Of a stretch of DNA of 19,801 nucleotides, positions 1 to 9,923 are shown one piece after another. Location of the stretch: the NCBI GenBank assembly GCA_016987375.1, contig PJRA01000005.1, positions 3,111,938 to 3,131,738 of the forward strand, in the 5' to 3' direction. Both the position numbers and the translations under genes were made by a program. Numbering within the stretch: position 1 is the first letter of the stretch; every line of letters starts with the position of its first letter. Below the pieces are notes generated by a model. The model was not told where the DNA came from and ran no database searches. It worked only from the letters and a program-made list of their open reading frames with translations. The stretch is from Brachionus koreanus. Its lineage: Eukaryota; Rotifera; Eurotatoria; Ploima; Brachionidae.

Positions 1-3000
1 AATTCTATTGAAAAATAAATTCTTTACATCAGAAAAAAAAACAGAATTTAATATCATTTTTATTTTTTGAAATATTCGCTTTTAATTTTTGTCAATTTAC
101 CTATGCATCACCCGTTAATCCATGATTTTGCGTCATATCACGCTTTCCTCACAGTAAACAACACTAATGTAAAATTCAATTCACTTTTTCAAATATTTGA
201 ATCTGTTAAAAAAGATGTTTTCTTCAATTCCTTTATACTAGTTAGTTTTTTTCTAGTTTTTTTTATTCATTTTGTTTTTCAATTCGTTGGGCTATTAAGA
301 AGCACTTAGTTCCATACTGTGGCGCCTGCGGCTCTAAAATTATATAAATATATATAGATCTTTAACAGAATAATTCTGCGAGATAAAAAATTTTATTCAA
401 TTCATTAAAATTTTTTTAATTAACTTTTCAAAATAAGCAGATTTTTGATTGATATTTTTAATTTTATTTCATTTAGCTGATTGATAGAATAACATATTTA
501 ATATAAAGTCTGTTTGCCGATTTCATGTTTTAATCTCATTAAGAATTTACATGTGAAATATTCCAAGTGTTTCTTTTCAACGCAATTATTGTTGTATAAT
601 TGAAATACTTAATTTAATGCTCAATGCTAACATTCTTGATAAGAAACATCTTCAGCTTTTGGTATTTGTTTAATCTAACTCGGGAATATTATGATTCAAA
701 TATGAATGATGTTTTTTTTTTTATCGGGCGTAACCAGTAAATCGGTATTAGAAAGATGTTTTTATTCAAAAGAGTTCTAGATGTGAATAAAGGGCTAAAG
801 TGAATAATATGAAGTTGAATAATTTTATTATCTTAATTTAAAAGAGAAAAATACCGAAGCATAATCAAATATTTGATTTTAAGTATAAGTATAAATGAAA
901 TACAACAAATATCTTATCTAATTGATAATTAATTCTTTGACAAAGTATACTATTCAAAGAATTCACTTGTGGATATCCTTCCTGTCTTTTGTGCTCTTAT
1001 CTAAATAGAGTGCAAATATTAGCCAAAGGATTGAATACGTAATTGAGTTCTTTTTGGTCATTTCTTTTGTCAAAAAGTAAATATTTGATTTTTACTTAGA
1101 CATGGTTAAATGAGACATACGAGAAGTTGACTGAATTGAATTGTATCAAAGTCAATTGAGAAAGCAAATTGTCGCACAGCTGTTAGAAACCCCGCTTAAA
1201 CCCCGTTTAATTTAATTTAAAACTAAAATTTGTTTGCTTATGGATTTTGAAAATTTTCTAAGGGCTAGTGAAAGGTAGTCTCACATGAATGCGAGATTAA
1301 CTTTGTGAATATTTTGTTTCAAAATGTATTTATAATTAAAAAAAAATAGTTTTTTAAATCAAACGCTTTTTATTTAAAATTAAAATATTTAAAATATAGT
1401 TCAATCTATTTAAAATGAATTGCTGCTGTTGAGATGTTTCTTTAATAAAAATAATACCATCAAAAAATATAATTAAAAGCTAATATTTAAATTAAAATTA
1501 AAATATTTAAAAGATTTAAATTTATTTGCATACTTACAAGTGTGTATAGGGACGAATGTATATATTGGCCATATCAATAAATTGCTATTTAAATCATTTA
1601 GACTTAATCGAAAATAAATTCTGCCTAAGTAAACAAAATAAGTCGAATAAGTAGCTCAAAAATATAGTTTATTTTAAGCATTTTAAAACTAAAAACAACA
1701 CTTGAATATTTCTCAAGGCATTTAACTCTGTGCATGCACTTGGTCTATTTGGTCAATAAATTTAATCTTTTTTTTTTGTTTTGACTTTAATTTATTTGTT
1801 TTTTAAAAAATAGTTAAGCTTGAATTAATCAGCAAAAAAATTGAAATATTCCATATGCATTAATTTGAAGCAATGCAATATTCAAAGCATAAATAAAGAT
1901 AACCACTCAATATGGCCTACATATGCACTTAATAGAAAAAAATTGAGCATTTAAGTTTTTTCCTTTAAAAGAGGATTTTATTTAAAAAAATAAAAAAGAA
2001 AATTTGATTGAAATAAAATTATTTTTGTGGTACATTCATTTCGAATAAGAGCACTTTAACCATTAGCTTTAGGGTTTTAATTTTAAATGAGAAAAAATTA
2101 AAGACCAGGCAATTGAATTGTCACAGTATTGAATTAATTTAATTTAATTTAATTTTAGTTTTACAAAACACAAAAGAGAAATTTTAAATTTGGGCAATCT
2201 ATAATTTTAAAATTGCTCAAGTGACATGCAAAAATTAGATTAGACATATCTCTGGGGCTTTAATTTAGGAATTAGTTGAATTTTGTTGTTGTTGTTGTAT
2301 GGCTTAATCAAATAGATTTCCGTGTTTGTTTAGACACAGGTATCGAAATACGTGATTAAGCGTCAATTGATAAGTTTGTTGCGATTTAGATTAGAGATAT
2401 GATTTTTATAAATGCCTCAGGTAGATAGGGCTCTTTTGTTCTATTTTTATAGATTAGATAGCATCAAGGATCGAATGATTAAAGCAAAAAGCTAATTGAA
2501 CGCATGCTTTTTCAATGGAATGCAGTCTACTATATGCCAAGCTAAATTAAATGAATTTTTTTAATTTTTTTATGTAAATAAAAAAGCAATAAATTAAAAA
2601 TGAGATTGTTATGGGTGTTTTTCTTTCCCAGGAGTTGCCAAATAGGAAAATAGAACAAAAGAACGAGAATAAGAGAGAAAGTATTGTCTATCTTGATTTC
2701 TATTGAGTTGCTGAAATATTTTTCAGTAACTAAATTAGATAGATTTGATAAGAGATAACTAACAAATAGAATGAAATTTAGTTTGAAAGCTCTCACTTTC
2801 CATTTTAAAAATTGCTAGTGTATCTAATTACGAATGCAATTTATTTTTCAAAGTCAATAAAATATTAAATTTCAGGCTTTTGTTTTAATGAAAAATTAAT
2901 TGTTTAACTTGGCTTCTAAAATATAATTAAGATTTTAGGTGTCTTTTATTTGGTTACCATCAAACTTGATTGTATCTACACACGAATCTCAACAATTCAA

Positions 3001-3339
3001 AATAATTACTAGACAAATTTCTTTTAAATTTAACAAGTTGCCAATGAATTAATTTTACCTTTCAAAATAGCAAAAAAATAAGATTTTATTTTTTTCTTTT
3101 TGAAAGTTAATTTGAACAATTAAAACTTGAAAATTCACACCAATTTTCATTGGAAAAAATTATTATTACGTCTCTAATGCAAAATAATAATATTTTGATT
3201 TGCTTATTTGAAAAAAATAAATAAATCTATTTGAGATAATCTTTATCAATCTGACCATTCGATGTCATAAATAATCCAAAAGCTTTTAAATTTAATGTTA
3301 ACTCACAATATTACAGCTTAAACCCGAGCCTAGTTTTCA
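1..3339. other. Gene-free A/T-rich intergenic DNA
   Basis: Open frames here are short (84 codons at most), of biased Phe/Leu/Lys composition and without recognisable motifs; I see no gene. Minor features are two TGATTGAT octamers (446-485), a small tandem AAACCCCG(C/T)TT duplication near 1188-1208, and A/T homopolymers. Confidence 0.7.
2131..2157. repeat. (TTTAA)n short tandem repeat
   Basis: Several successive AATTT units in otherwise A/T-rich DNA. Simple sequence. Confidence 0.7.
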
Positions 3340-3513
3340 TTTATTGCTCGATTTCACCCCTTGTTGCTCATCACACTCATGTTCATCCTTGTCTGTTGTA
3401 TTTACACTTTGTTCTTTGTTAATTTCGCTTGATTTGGCCAATTAACTGCTATTAAGAATGATCTATTTTTTATCTTTGAACTAAAGTTGGATAGGGATTT
3501 ACTCATTCGTAAA
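3340..3513 (-). pseudogene. Scrambled partial copy of the Irx coding sequence
   Basis: Positions 3340-3460 match 4842-4962 of the Irx gene in the same orientation, with 116 of 121 bases identical by eye; this covers Irx residues about 401-440. On the minus strand the codon for Gln406 has become TAA (CAG to TAA), one Asn codon became Lys, and two changes are silent, so the copy cannot make this part of the protein. It stops at the edge of the CTG/CAG triplet run that encodes the Gln/His tract. Beyond an unrelated 24-base gap, 3485-3500 is a 16-base exact match to 5820-5835 (codons of the PYP loop), and 3501-3513 is a 13-base exact match to 5014-5026 (residues about 379-383). It is therefore a rearranged fragment without its own homeobox, not a second gene. 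Confidence 0.9.
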
Positions 3514-3644
3514 ACAAACCTTCTGAATTCACTAAATTACATAAAATCTATTGACTTTGTAGAGTAAAATTCAAAGATTTTTAATTCACATTCCAAAAAA
3601 AAATCATATCTAAATTTCCAAATGACTATAAACTCTATTTTAAC

Positions 3645-3702
3645 TTATTTATTTATTTAAAATATAGTTCGACAAAGCCTTGGCCGATAGGATTGGAAAC
3701 TT
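3645..3702 (-). repeat. Retroposon-like 3' tail, copy 1
   Basis: Read on the minus strand this is CCTATCGGCCAAGGCTTTG, then an A/T-rich stretch ending in (AAAT)n. It shares a 12-base exact core, AAGCCTTGGCCG on the plus strand (3675-3686), plus similar flanks, with 12341-12352, which has the same (AAAT)n tail on the same strand. A short G+C-bearing end followed by AAAT repeats is typical of the 3' end of LINE or SINE elements. The element body is not recognised. It lies downstream of the reverse-transcriptase relic on the same strand and could be its 3' end, but that is not shown. Confidence 0.5.
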
Positions 3703-4155
3703 AGTCCTTCCTTTCAACCACATGAAGAATATTTTTGAAAACAAAATGTTAAATTAGATTAAAGTTGCATATTAAAATTTAACAGTGAATTTGTTAAAAA
3801 GGAGAAAAACTAGTTGAATAAATCTATTTTAACTTAATTAAAATAATAAACAAATATTAACTTGGTATCATTATCTTCACATATTGTTATTTCGTGTCAA
3901 TTGGTAATTTTCTGTTCAAAAAATTTCTATCTGCTTTTTTTTAATTTTAACACTGTGACAAGACAATTTAGATTACCTATTTCTTAAATAAATAATAATT
4001 TACGGACTTTTTGTCTTGAGAAAAAACCTGCTTAGCTGTGTTATCTGTGTGTTGGTCATGAAAGTAGAGGATCGAAGATGCAAAACCGGCTGAGATAGGA
4101 GAAAATCTTTCAAATGTATGTGCAGTATGTGACGCATGTTTAAAGCCCTTTCATT

Positions 4156-4335
4156 ATAAAAAAAGAGGCACCGGTTTCGACTGAGTAGTTGCTTTTGCTT
4201 GAACCCATCTAAGTTTCATCTCTTTAAACTCTCTATCAAATTTTCTCCTTCAACACATTCTGGACTTTGTCTGTTGACATTCTTAATACATTCCCAAGCC
4301 ACTTTAATCGTCTTATACTCATTGTATTGAAGATG
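4156..4335 (-). mobile_element. Decayed C-terminal end of a non-LTR retrotransposon reverse-transcriptase ORF
   Basis: This stretch is visibly richer in G+C than its surroundings. On the minus strand 4322-4236 reads a 28-residue peptide starting MSIRRLKWLGNVLRMSTDK. The pattern RRL+WLG+V+RM is characteristic of the region behind the reverse-transcriptase domain in many LINE ORF2 proteins (RRLRWLGHVLRM-like). After a stop and a frame change, about 4234-4203 reads REFKEMKLRWV, which resembles the more C-terminal (E-KEM-L-W) segment of the same proteins; the usual GRPK-TW piece between the two is missing. Upstream (above 4335) the sequence turns into pure A/T, so the element is 5'-truncated. It is a dead relic. 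An alternative frame is also open for about 40 codons, so the call is moderate; a protein search would settle it. Confidence 0.45.
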
Positions 4336-4670
4336 TTTAAAAATAAAATAAATTTTTTTTAAATTTTTTTTCATAATTTTTATTTATATGATTTTGTTAA
4401 AAGAAGACTTGAACAAAATACGATAGAAATATAAAATAGAATAGAACGAAAAAAAAATATGTTTAATAATAGAGATAGATTAAGAGAATGATGCTACTTA
4501 TTTTTAGAAAAACTATCTTAAAACAACGATAATAGGAACGAGGAAGAAAGAAAAAAAAAAGTACAAATAAAATAATAATTTACAAAAAAAAAATAAAAAA
4601 AAAAAAAGAGAGATTTTTTTTCAAAACTTCTAAGCTTAATGCTAAAAAATATTTCATTAGTTATTTGTAT
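4336..4670. other. Low-complexity A/T DNA, probably Irx 3' UTR or downstream flank
   Basis: Mostly poly-A and poly-T with AATAAA-like words and no open frame of note. Transcription of Irx may extend into it. Confidence 0.5.
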
Positions 4671-4688
4671 TTTATTTAAACATTTATT
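4671..4688 (-). promoter_or_regulatory. Candidate poly(A) signals of the Irx gene
   Basis: On the minus strand AATAAA occurs at 4688-4683, directly after the TAA stop codon, and again at 4676-4671. In such A/T-rich DNA the hexamer is common by chance and the 3' UTR may run further, so the actual cleavage site is unknown. Confidence 0.35.
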
Positions 4689-6161
4689 TTAAATAGAATC
4701 GTCCAATTTACGTTTGGACGACGGAGATGATTGTGACAATGACGAACTAGACAAGTCGGATCCGTGCGATGATTTAAATTTTTTACCATTAGACCCATTT
4801 GATTCAAACGACGAGTTCGACTCGTCTTCATCCAATTCTCGTTTATTGCTCGATTTCACCCCTTGTTGCTCATCACACTCATGTTCATCCTTGTCTGTTG
4901 TATTTACACTTTGTTCATTGTTAATTTCGCTTGATTTGGCCAACTGACTGCTGTTGAGAATGTGCTGCTGCTGCTGCTGGTGTTGTTGATGTTGCAAAAA
5001 TGAATGTCTTAGAAACTCATTCGTAAATTGACTAGTCAAATGCTGATAGTACAATTGTTGATAGTTGACAAAGTTAGCCGATTCATTTGATATATTGGAT
5101 AGAGTTGATGTAGTTGAAGACGGTGAGCTAGATGCTGGTACAGATAGTGGTTGAGATTGTTGGTTAATGACGGCCGAAAAAGCGGCCAGGAACTGCTCGT
5201 TTTTCATCGGCGAGGGACATGACGAAGACGAAGAGGACGACGAAGACAAGTTGACGTTTAGTGGCCTGCCTGGCGAGATCGGCTTATGAGTGGGCGGCGA
5301 CGGCTTTGTTGCCACGTCCGCTATGGACCATATCTTTGGTTTTTTAAGCGCTGTCGCGGGCTCATCTCGCTTGTCAGCCGACGAGCTCGTCGAATGACTA
5401 CTACTAAGCGTTGTCGTCTGCGGCTTGAACAGCGAAGGAAATTGTGGATAGTTCGCTAGAGACGGGAATTTATTAAGATTAAAATTTGGATAAATAGCAG
5501 TGGGATTTTGTATTTGTTTTGAGTCTTTGTTAAACGAACTGTTCGTTTCGTCTTCATCGTCGGACACGTCTTCGTTGATGTCGTCCAAGTCGTCCAGATC
5601 GTCCATGTTCATGTTGTCGGACGAAGTGGAGCCAGAGACCTTGTTGGCCGAAGTCTTTTTGCCTTTGGTCAAGTCGTCCGAGTCCGAGTCGTCCAAATCT
5701 TTGGCCGAGCCGCCCATTTTGTTCTCCTTTTTGAGGCGACGTCGCGCGTTCGCAAACCAAGTGCTCACTTGATTTAGACTCATGCGCGTAATGATTGCCA
5801 GCATTATTTTCTCGCCTTTAGTTGGATAGGGATTTTTTCTGTGCTCGTAAAGCCACGCCTTTAGCGTAGCGGTCGTTTCTCTGGTGGCGTTTTTGCGACG
5901 CGCTCCATTCGCCAACTGGGCCTGGTCGGCGCTCGGGCTCGCGTTGAGCTGCGCCTGCGGCGGACACATCGGATTCATCATCAGTGCGCTGTTCTGGAAC
6001 GGGTATGGGCCCAGTGGCATCGGTGGCGGCAACGAGTAGCCGAAGCTGGGCTGACCCGCGTACTGTCCGAATAGGCCCGTCGAATCGCTGTTTGGTGTGC
6101 TGGTTGTTTGTGGGTTAAACGGCTGAAATACCATTGTGTGACTTAATTTGCCAAATGACAT
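4689..6161 (-). CDS. Irx: Iroquois-class TALE homeodomain transcription factor, complete single-exon ORF (490 aa)
   Basis: This encodes a nuclear DNA-binding transcription factor of the Iroquois (Irx/iro) family, which patterns neural, sensory and other territories in animals. The TALE homeodomain lies at about residues 86-148: it has the [10 protein letters not shown] start, the three-residue loop PYP at 111-113, and recognition helix [15 protein letters not shown] (W135, F136, Ala at homeodomain position 50, N138), all typical of Irx. An acidic stretch follows (about 186-205, rich in DD and DE). [12 protein letters not shown] at 274-285 is the conserved Irx motif C-terminal to the homeodomain. 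The remainder is low complexity: Ser run 306-314, Gln/His tract 387-400, and a basic C-terminal KRK (483-485). I could not place an Iro box with confidence. The start ATG has an in-frame TAA directly before it; Met10 has a better initiation context. No intron interrupts the frame, whereas vertebrate Irx genes are multi-exon. Family assignment is near certain; the paralogue number cannot be told. Confidence 0.96.
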   Translation of the reverse strand: MSFGKLSHTMVFQPFNPQTTSTPNSDSTGLFGQYAGQPSFGYSLPPPMPLGPYPFQNSALMMNPMCPPQAQLNASPSADQAQLANGARRKNATRETTATLKAWLYEHRKNPYPTKGEKIMLAIITRMSLNQVSTWFANARRRLKKENKMGGSAKDLDDSDSDDLTKGKKTSANKVSGSTSSDNMNMDDLDDLDDINEDVSDDEDETNSSFNKDSKQIQNPTAIYPNFNLNKFPSLANYPQFPSLFKPQTTTLSSSHSTSSSADKRDEPATALKKPKIWSIADVATKPSPPTHKPISPGRPLNVNLSSSSSSSSSCPSPMKNEQFLAAFSAVINQQSQPLSVPASSSPSSTTSTLSNISNESANFVNYQQLYYQHLTSQFTNEFLRHSFLQHQQHQQQQQHILNSSQLAKSSEINNEQSVNTTDKDEHECDEQQGVKSSNKRELDEDESNSSFESNGSNGKKFKSSHGSDLSSSSLSQSSPSSKRKLDDSI

Positions 6162-6180
6162 TTATTTACTAACATTAATT

Positions 6181-6683
6181 CTAAATTAATAAGAAAAAAA
6201 TTTAATTTTTTTTTTTTATTATTTTACTTAAATAAATTAAGAAAAAAAAAAATTTTTTTTTTTGCAATATAAAAAATAACAACAAGAATTTTAACATAAA
6301 AAATAACAAGAACACGAAAAATAAAATAAAAATTGTTTTTTTTTTTTATTTTTCGTTTTCTCCTTCTCTCTATTATTTTGTATGTTGAGAGAGAGTAATT
6401 CTCTCTTTCTCTCTTTTTTTTTTTATTAGGTTGTTATTTTTCTAATTGGTTAGAAAATGAAGTTTAGTTGAAAAAGATTTATTTCGACTAATAAAAATGA
6501 AAAATATTTTGTTTTTCTTAACTAAGCTAGTCTCCGCCTAGTTCATTAATTTTGTTCGAAATAGCAATTTCGAGCCAATTAGATATTTTACCGAGCTTGA
6601 AAAAAAACAAATGAGATTTTTTTCTCTCAGTCAAATCACTATATCCAATTATTTGAGTCTGAGGGCTCTGACGACCGGCTCAC
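6181..6683 (-). other. Possible intron in the Irx 5' UTR
   Basis: On the minus strand, TTTTTTTCTTATTAATTTAG ending at 6181 is a good 3' splice site (pyrimidine run then AG), 19 nt before the Irx ATG. Further upstream a G+C-richer island offers donor-like CG|GTGAGC (6683-6678) and GC|GTGAGT (6696-6691). An intron of about 500 nt between them would put the true transcription start further away. The interior is mostly poly-A/T with a GA/CT hairpin (6388-6406). Predicted only. Confidence 0.3.
6387..6413. repeat. GA/CT inverted repeat
   Basis: AGAGAGA (6388-6394) and TCTCTCT (6400-6406) form a 7-bp hairpin with a 5-base loop, followed by more CT. GAGA-type sequences near promoters can bind GAGA factors in some animals; here it may be simple microsatellite slippage. 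Confidence 0.5.
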
Positions 6684-6702
6684 CGTGCACACTCACGCTC
6701 CT
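6655..6702. promoter_or_regulatory. G+C-richer island upstream of Irx
   Basis: About 48 bases (around GAGGGCTCTGACGACCGGCT) stand out against otherwise A/T-rich DNA, roughly 500 nt upstream of the Irx start. It may be a 5'-UTR exon or core promoter element of Irx, and it carries the donor-like motifs mentioned for the possible intron. No open frame of note crosses it. Confidence 0.3.
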
Positions 6703-6784
6703 TTTTTTTTTTGTTTTTTCTCTTAATTAATTCAATTGTGTAGCGAAAATGAAAAATTTGGAATATTATTTTATGTGTTCGATT

Positions 6785-6801
6785 ATCAATCATTGATTGA
6801 T
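6785..6801. promoter_or_regulatory. Perfect inverted pair of PBX-HOX-type sites
   Basis: ATCAATCA T TGATTGAT is a perfect palindrome with 8-base arms and a one-base centre. Each arm equals the composite PBC-Hox recognition sequence TGATTGAT. It lies about 620 nt upstream of the Irx ATG, so it could be part of the Irx promoter. Single TGATTGAT copies also occur at 446-453, 478-485 and 12692-12699; the inverted pair is the unusual one. Confidence 0.35.
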
Positions 6802-7164
6802 CCGATTAAACCAGGTCGATATTCTAGCTTTCTAATTAGAAACAAAATTCCTTGTTTAATATTCAAGCACATAAATCAGAAAGAATAGAGTCTTGTTGGC
6901 TTTTTTACTGCTTATAAAACTAGAGAAAAGAAAAAAACGCGCTAATGGATCTTCAAACACGCTACTTTGACAAAAATCTAAGTGATTTATGAAAAAAGGT
7001 GAAATTTTACATTTAAATTTTTGGCCCAAATCAATCAGATAACGCACTACTAGAAAAAGATCTATTACTCAGCTTATAGGAGCTAAAATTGTTGTTAACA
7101 ATTAATACCAAGCCAAAGCTAAAATATTTAAGATTAATTGTGAGATAAAATCTTGACTAAAAAG

Positions 7165-7182
7165 CACACACACACACACACA
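7165..7182. repeat. (CA)9 microsatellite
   Basis: Nine uninterrupted CA units. Ordinary eukaryotic simple repeat in the region upstream of Irx. Confidence 0.95.
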
Positions 7183-7495
7183 TATGCATACGAAGCGAAA
7201 TATCGCCATTTAGAACCGAGAACAAAATCACTTTGAAATAAAAATTTGATCCTAAATTCACTCAGATTGGCTTTGGTATTAATAAGTAGCTAATTGAAAT
7301 AAATAAGCCTGTCTTTATTTGTCTGCATCTAATTGGCTACACTTTGCAAATCGATATGGCTTTTGAACAACAAAAATCTACAAAAAAAATAAAACAGTCC
7401 AGTCTCGAACTCGATACAAAGTTAATCTCTTTTTAATATAGAATAACAAAAGAAAATCTAACGGTCTAGAAATGGGTAGTCAAGAGCAAAAGAAA

Positions 7496-7499
7496 CAAA

Positions 7500-7530
<31 letters not shown>

Positions 7531-7534
7531 AAGA
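7496..7534. repeat. Purine AAAG/GA microsatellite
   Basis: AAAG-type repeats run into a perfect GA run (about 7514-7530). The strand is pure purine for nearly 40 bases and could adopt triplex-type structure; otherwise an ordinary simple repeat. Confidence 0.9.
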
Positions 7535-8454
7535 ACTCTAATTATTTAAATATTTATTAAATGAACAAACTCACTTGTTATTTATTCATTCTTTCATTCT
7601 CTATTTCACTTTTGTTACAGTTATTATTTACTAATAAGGCTTTTTCTATTTTTTTTTATTAATATCATTATTGAATTAAAAGCTCATTTTTACTTTTATA
7701 TTACTTTTTAAATATTATGGTTAATTTTTCGTAATTTACATAAAATGTTAAAGCTTTGTTTGTTTGTAAGTATTCTTAAGAAACGAGACTAATAATTATG
7801 AAAAGAAAAATAATGCTCTATCGAGTCGAGTCCCACGAACGGCACAGTGTTTACCTATCACAATGTTGTTTAACATTAATCTAGGAATTGTTTTCTTTGT
7901 GTCGATTGTTATTATTATTTGCTCTAATACATTAAATAAACGATTAGCGCTAATACCCTGCAAAACGAATACTAAAGACTATAGTGATGTAAACTATTGC
8001 AGGTCTTTTCTAATCCTATTCCTCTTTTAATCATCAATAGCTCTAGATCTAATACTTGTCACCTATGAAACAAGAATAAGAAAATTTGCTGCAAGACTGA
8101 CTGTCTTTAAAACTCCACAGACTTCTAGATGCATGTGATTGCGGACCACTACTGCTACTTTGTAATTACGTGCCAATTTTGAATGCCTATTTTTTAACAC
8201 ACTAACAAGCAATTTACAAGATGCTTGAAAAAAGCTATGCAAGTCATACTGAAACTTTTCTTTATCTTATTTTAGAAAAACACAATCATTAATTGAAAAA
8301 AAAAAATTAATTTTTCTCAAAATAAAGAAATAAAATAAACACTTATTTTTTTTTCTAAATCACTGCCAATGATTTATATGTTTATTTCACCCAGTGAGAA
8401 AAAGAGAGAGATAATTAATAGAGAAGCGTCATTACTCTTATACACAATGGATTG

Positions 8455-8508
8455 TCATATATACATATATAAATATATATAAATTTTTTTTATGTATATA
8501 TTTTATAG
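8455..8508. repeat. Imperfect AT-rich microsatellite
   Basis: Alternating TATATA tracts broken by C, AAA and a T run. Simple sequence, no gene. Confidence 0.8.
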
Positions 8509-8857
8509 AATGTTTAATAGGAAAAACTTGCTCATACATACAGACAAGAGAAACTCACTAATCAAAAAGATAAACTATTTAAAAAAAAAATTGTTTATTT
8601 AAAATTAAATTTATTTATTTATTCCGAGGAATTCACTCATTCATAGAAAAAATAAAATAAAACTAGTTTAGATAAAGACATTGTTGATAATTAAGATGAT
8701 AAGCATCAAGTGAATAGTTTTGGAATTAATCTATTTGAGATGTAAAAACAAAAACAGTAGGTTGGCACTGGATTGACAAAAATTGAGATTACACTAGTGA
8801 CTAGGAGCCCATACTCAGTGCACACTAATAGTGCTCTATTAGAAATGAAGAAAGTCA

Positions 8858-8916
8858 GCTAAGTCGTTATCGACGTCGGTCGCATATCGTAATGATGACT
8901 ACGACCTCATTTTAGC
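8858..8916. other. Imperfect hairpin in a G+C-richer patch
   Basis: GCTAA (8858-8862) pairs with TTAGC (8912-8916). Inside it GTCGT (8863-8867) pairs with ACGAC (8900-8904), and the interior can pair further with wobbles and small bulges. The stretch 8800-8940 is conspicuously less A/T-rich than its surroundings and has no long open frame. It could be a non-coding RNA precursor or a regulatory patch; no known microRNA seed was recognised. Confidence 0.25.
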
Positions 8917-9185
8917 AGAGCCACTTTTCAGTTATGTGACAACACAAACAATTCAAACAACTAGTTATTTATTTCAATAGTTTAATATGTTAATTTAAAA
9001 AAAAAATGTTTATAAAAAAAAATACTAAATAGAAAAAAGAAAAGCCTAAATCGAAAAGAAAAAGAAATATTCAACAATAAGTTAAATAAATATATTTAGC
9101 TTTGATTTAAAAACAATGCCATCTAGAAAAAATCTAAAGTAACTAATTTAGATTTCTTGAGATTAGTTTAAATTATTTTAATACA

Positions 9186-9215
9186 ATATATATATATATG
9201 TATATATATATATAT
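9186..9215. repeat. (TA)n microsatellite with central TG interruption
   Basis: About 30 bases of alternating A and T interrupted once by G. Self-complementary and able to extrude a cruciform; no coding signal nearby. Confidence 0.9.
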
Positions 9216-9923
9216 TTATTTCACTTTTCTATTACTTACTAAAGCCTTTTGCTGATTTATAAGAAAAACTTTTCTAATATGTTTTTATTTTTAGAGTATT
9301 AAACCAATAAGAGCAAATTAAAATATAGAAAAAATAAAAGAGAGAAAAAAACTTTCATTCTATTTCTCTAGGGTGATGTGCATTTTGCTTCGATAATATG
9401 AATTTGTTATTTTTTCCTAAAACAGCCTTTAAGCACAAGCAAACAAAATTTTTTAAATTTACGTATTAAAAACATATTGTTGATTAAATGTTTTCTTTTT
9501 TTCTTCTGTTAAATTAAATTGTTTTGATTAAAATTAAAAGTTAACAATAATTGCTTGACAATATCTTACTTATACACGACCCATTTGTCTTATACTATAA
9601 TAGCATAATCAGTCTCTCTCACCTTTGCCAAACTTATTCTAAATTAAATTTTTTTTTCTGACAATTAAATGATAAAACTGTATAGAAAAAAAAATAAAAT
9701 TCTAAATATTGCTATTTTCATTTTGATTAATTGAAATAGATAGAAAAATTTGACAATTAAAGACATTCTATAAAAGGACAAAAAATTTGTTGATTAATAA
9801 ACAAAAATGTTGACTGATTTGAAAATGAATAATTTTTTTTTTAAATAAGCATAATAAAGACATGTAGTTTTTTTTTGACTGAGCTCAATGCTTTCAAATG
9901 ATGGTTTCATAAACGCGTCAATT

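Noticed and set aside
67..309. 80-codon hydrophobic frame, and similar ones at 2542-2796, 6856-7047, 11558-11743 and 13556-13783
   Set aside because: Phe/Leu/Lys-rich composition expected from A/T-rich DNA, with no recognisable domain or gene signals.
4155..4190. TATAAAAAA with a possible start site about 30 bases on, looking like a plus-strand core promoter
   Set aside because: No gene follows on the plus strand, and the stretch is better explained as the minus-strand retroelement relic; TATA-like words are common in this composition.
5500..5772. Open frames on the plus strand and in another minus frame inside the Irx gene (also 4714-4947 and 5554-5760)
   Set aside because: They are antisense or shifted readings of Ser/Asp-rich Irx codons, without their own motifs.
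7400..7430. TCTCGAACTCG, resembling a reversed tRNA B box
   Set aside because: No A box at suitable distance and no cloverleaf could be drawn.
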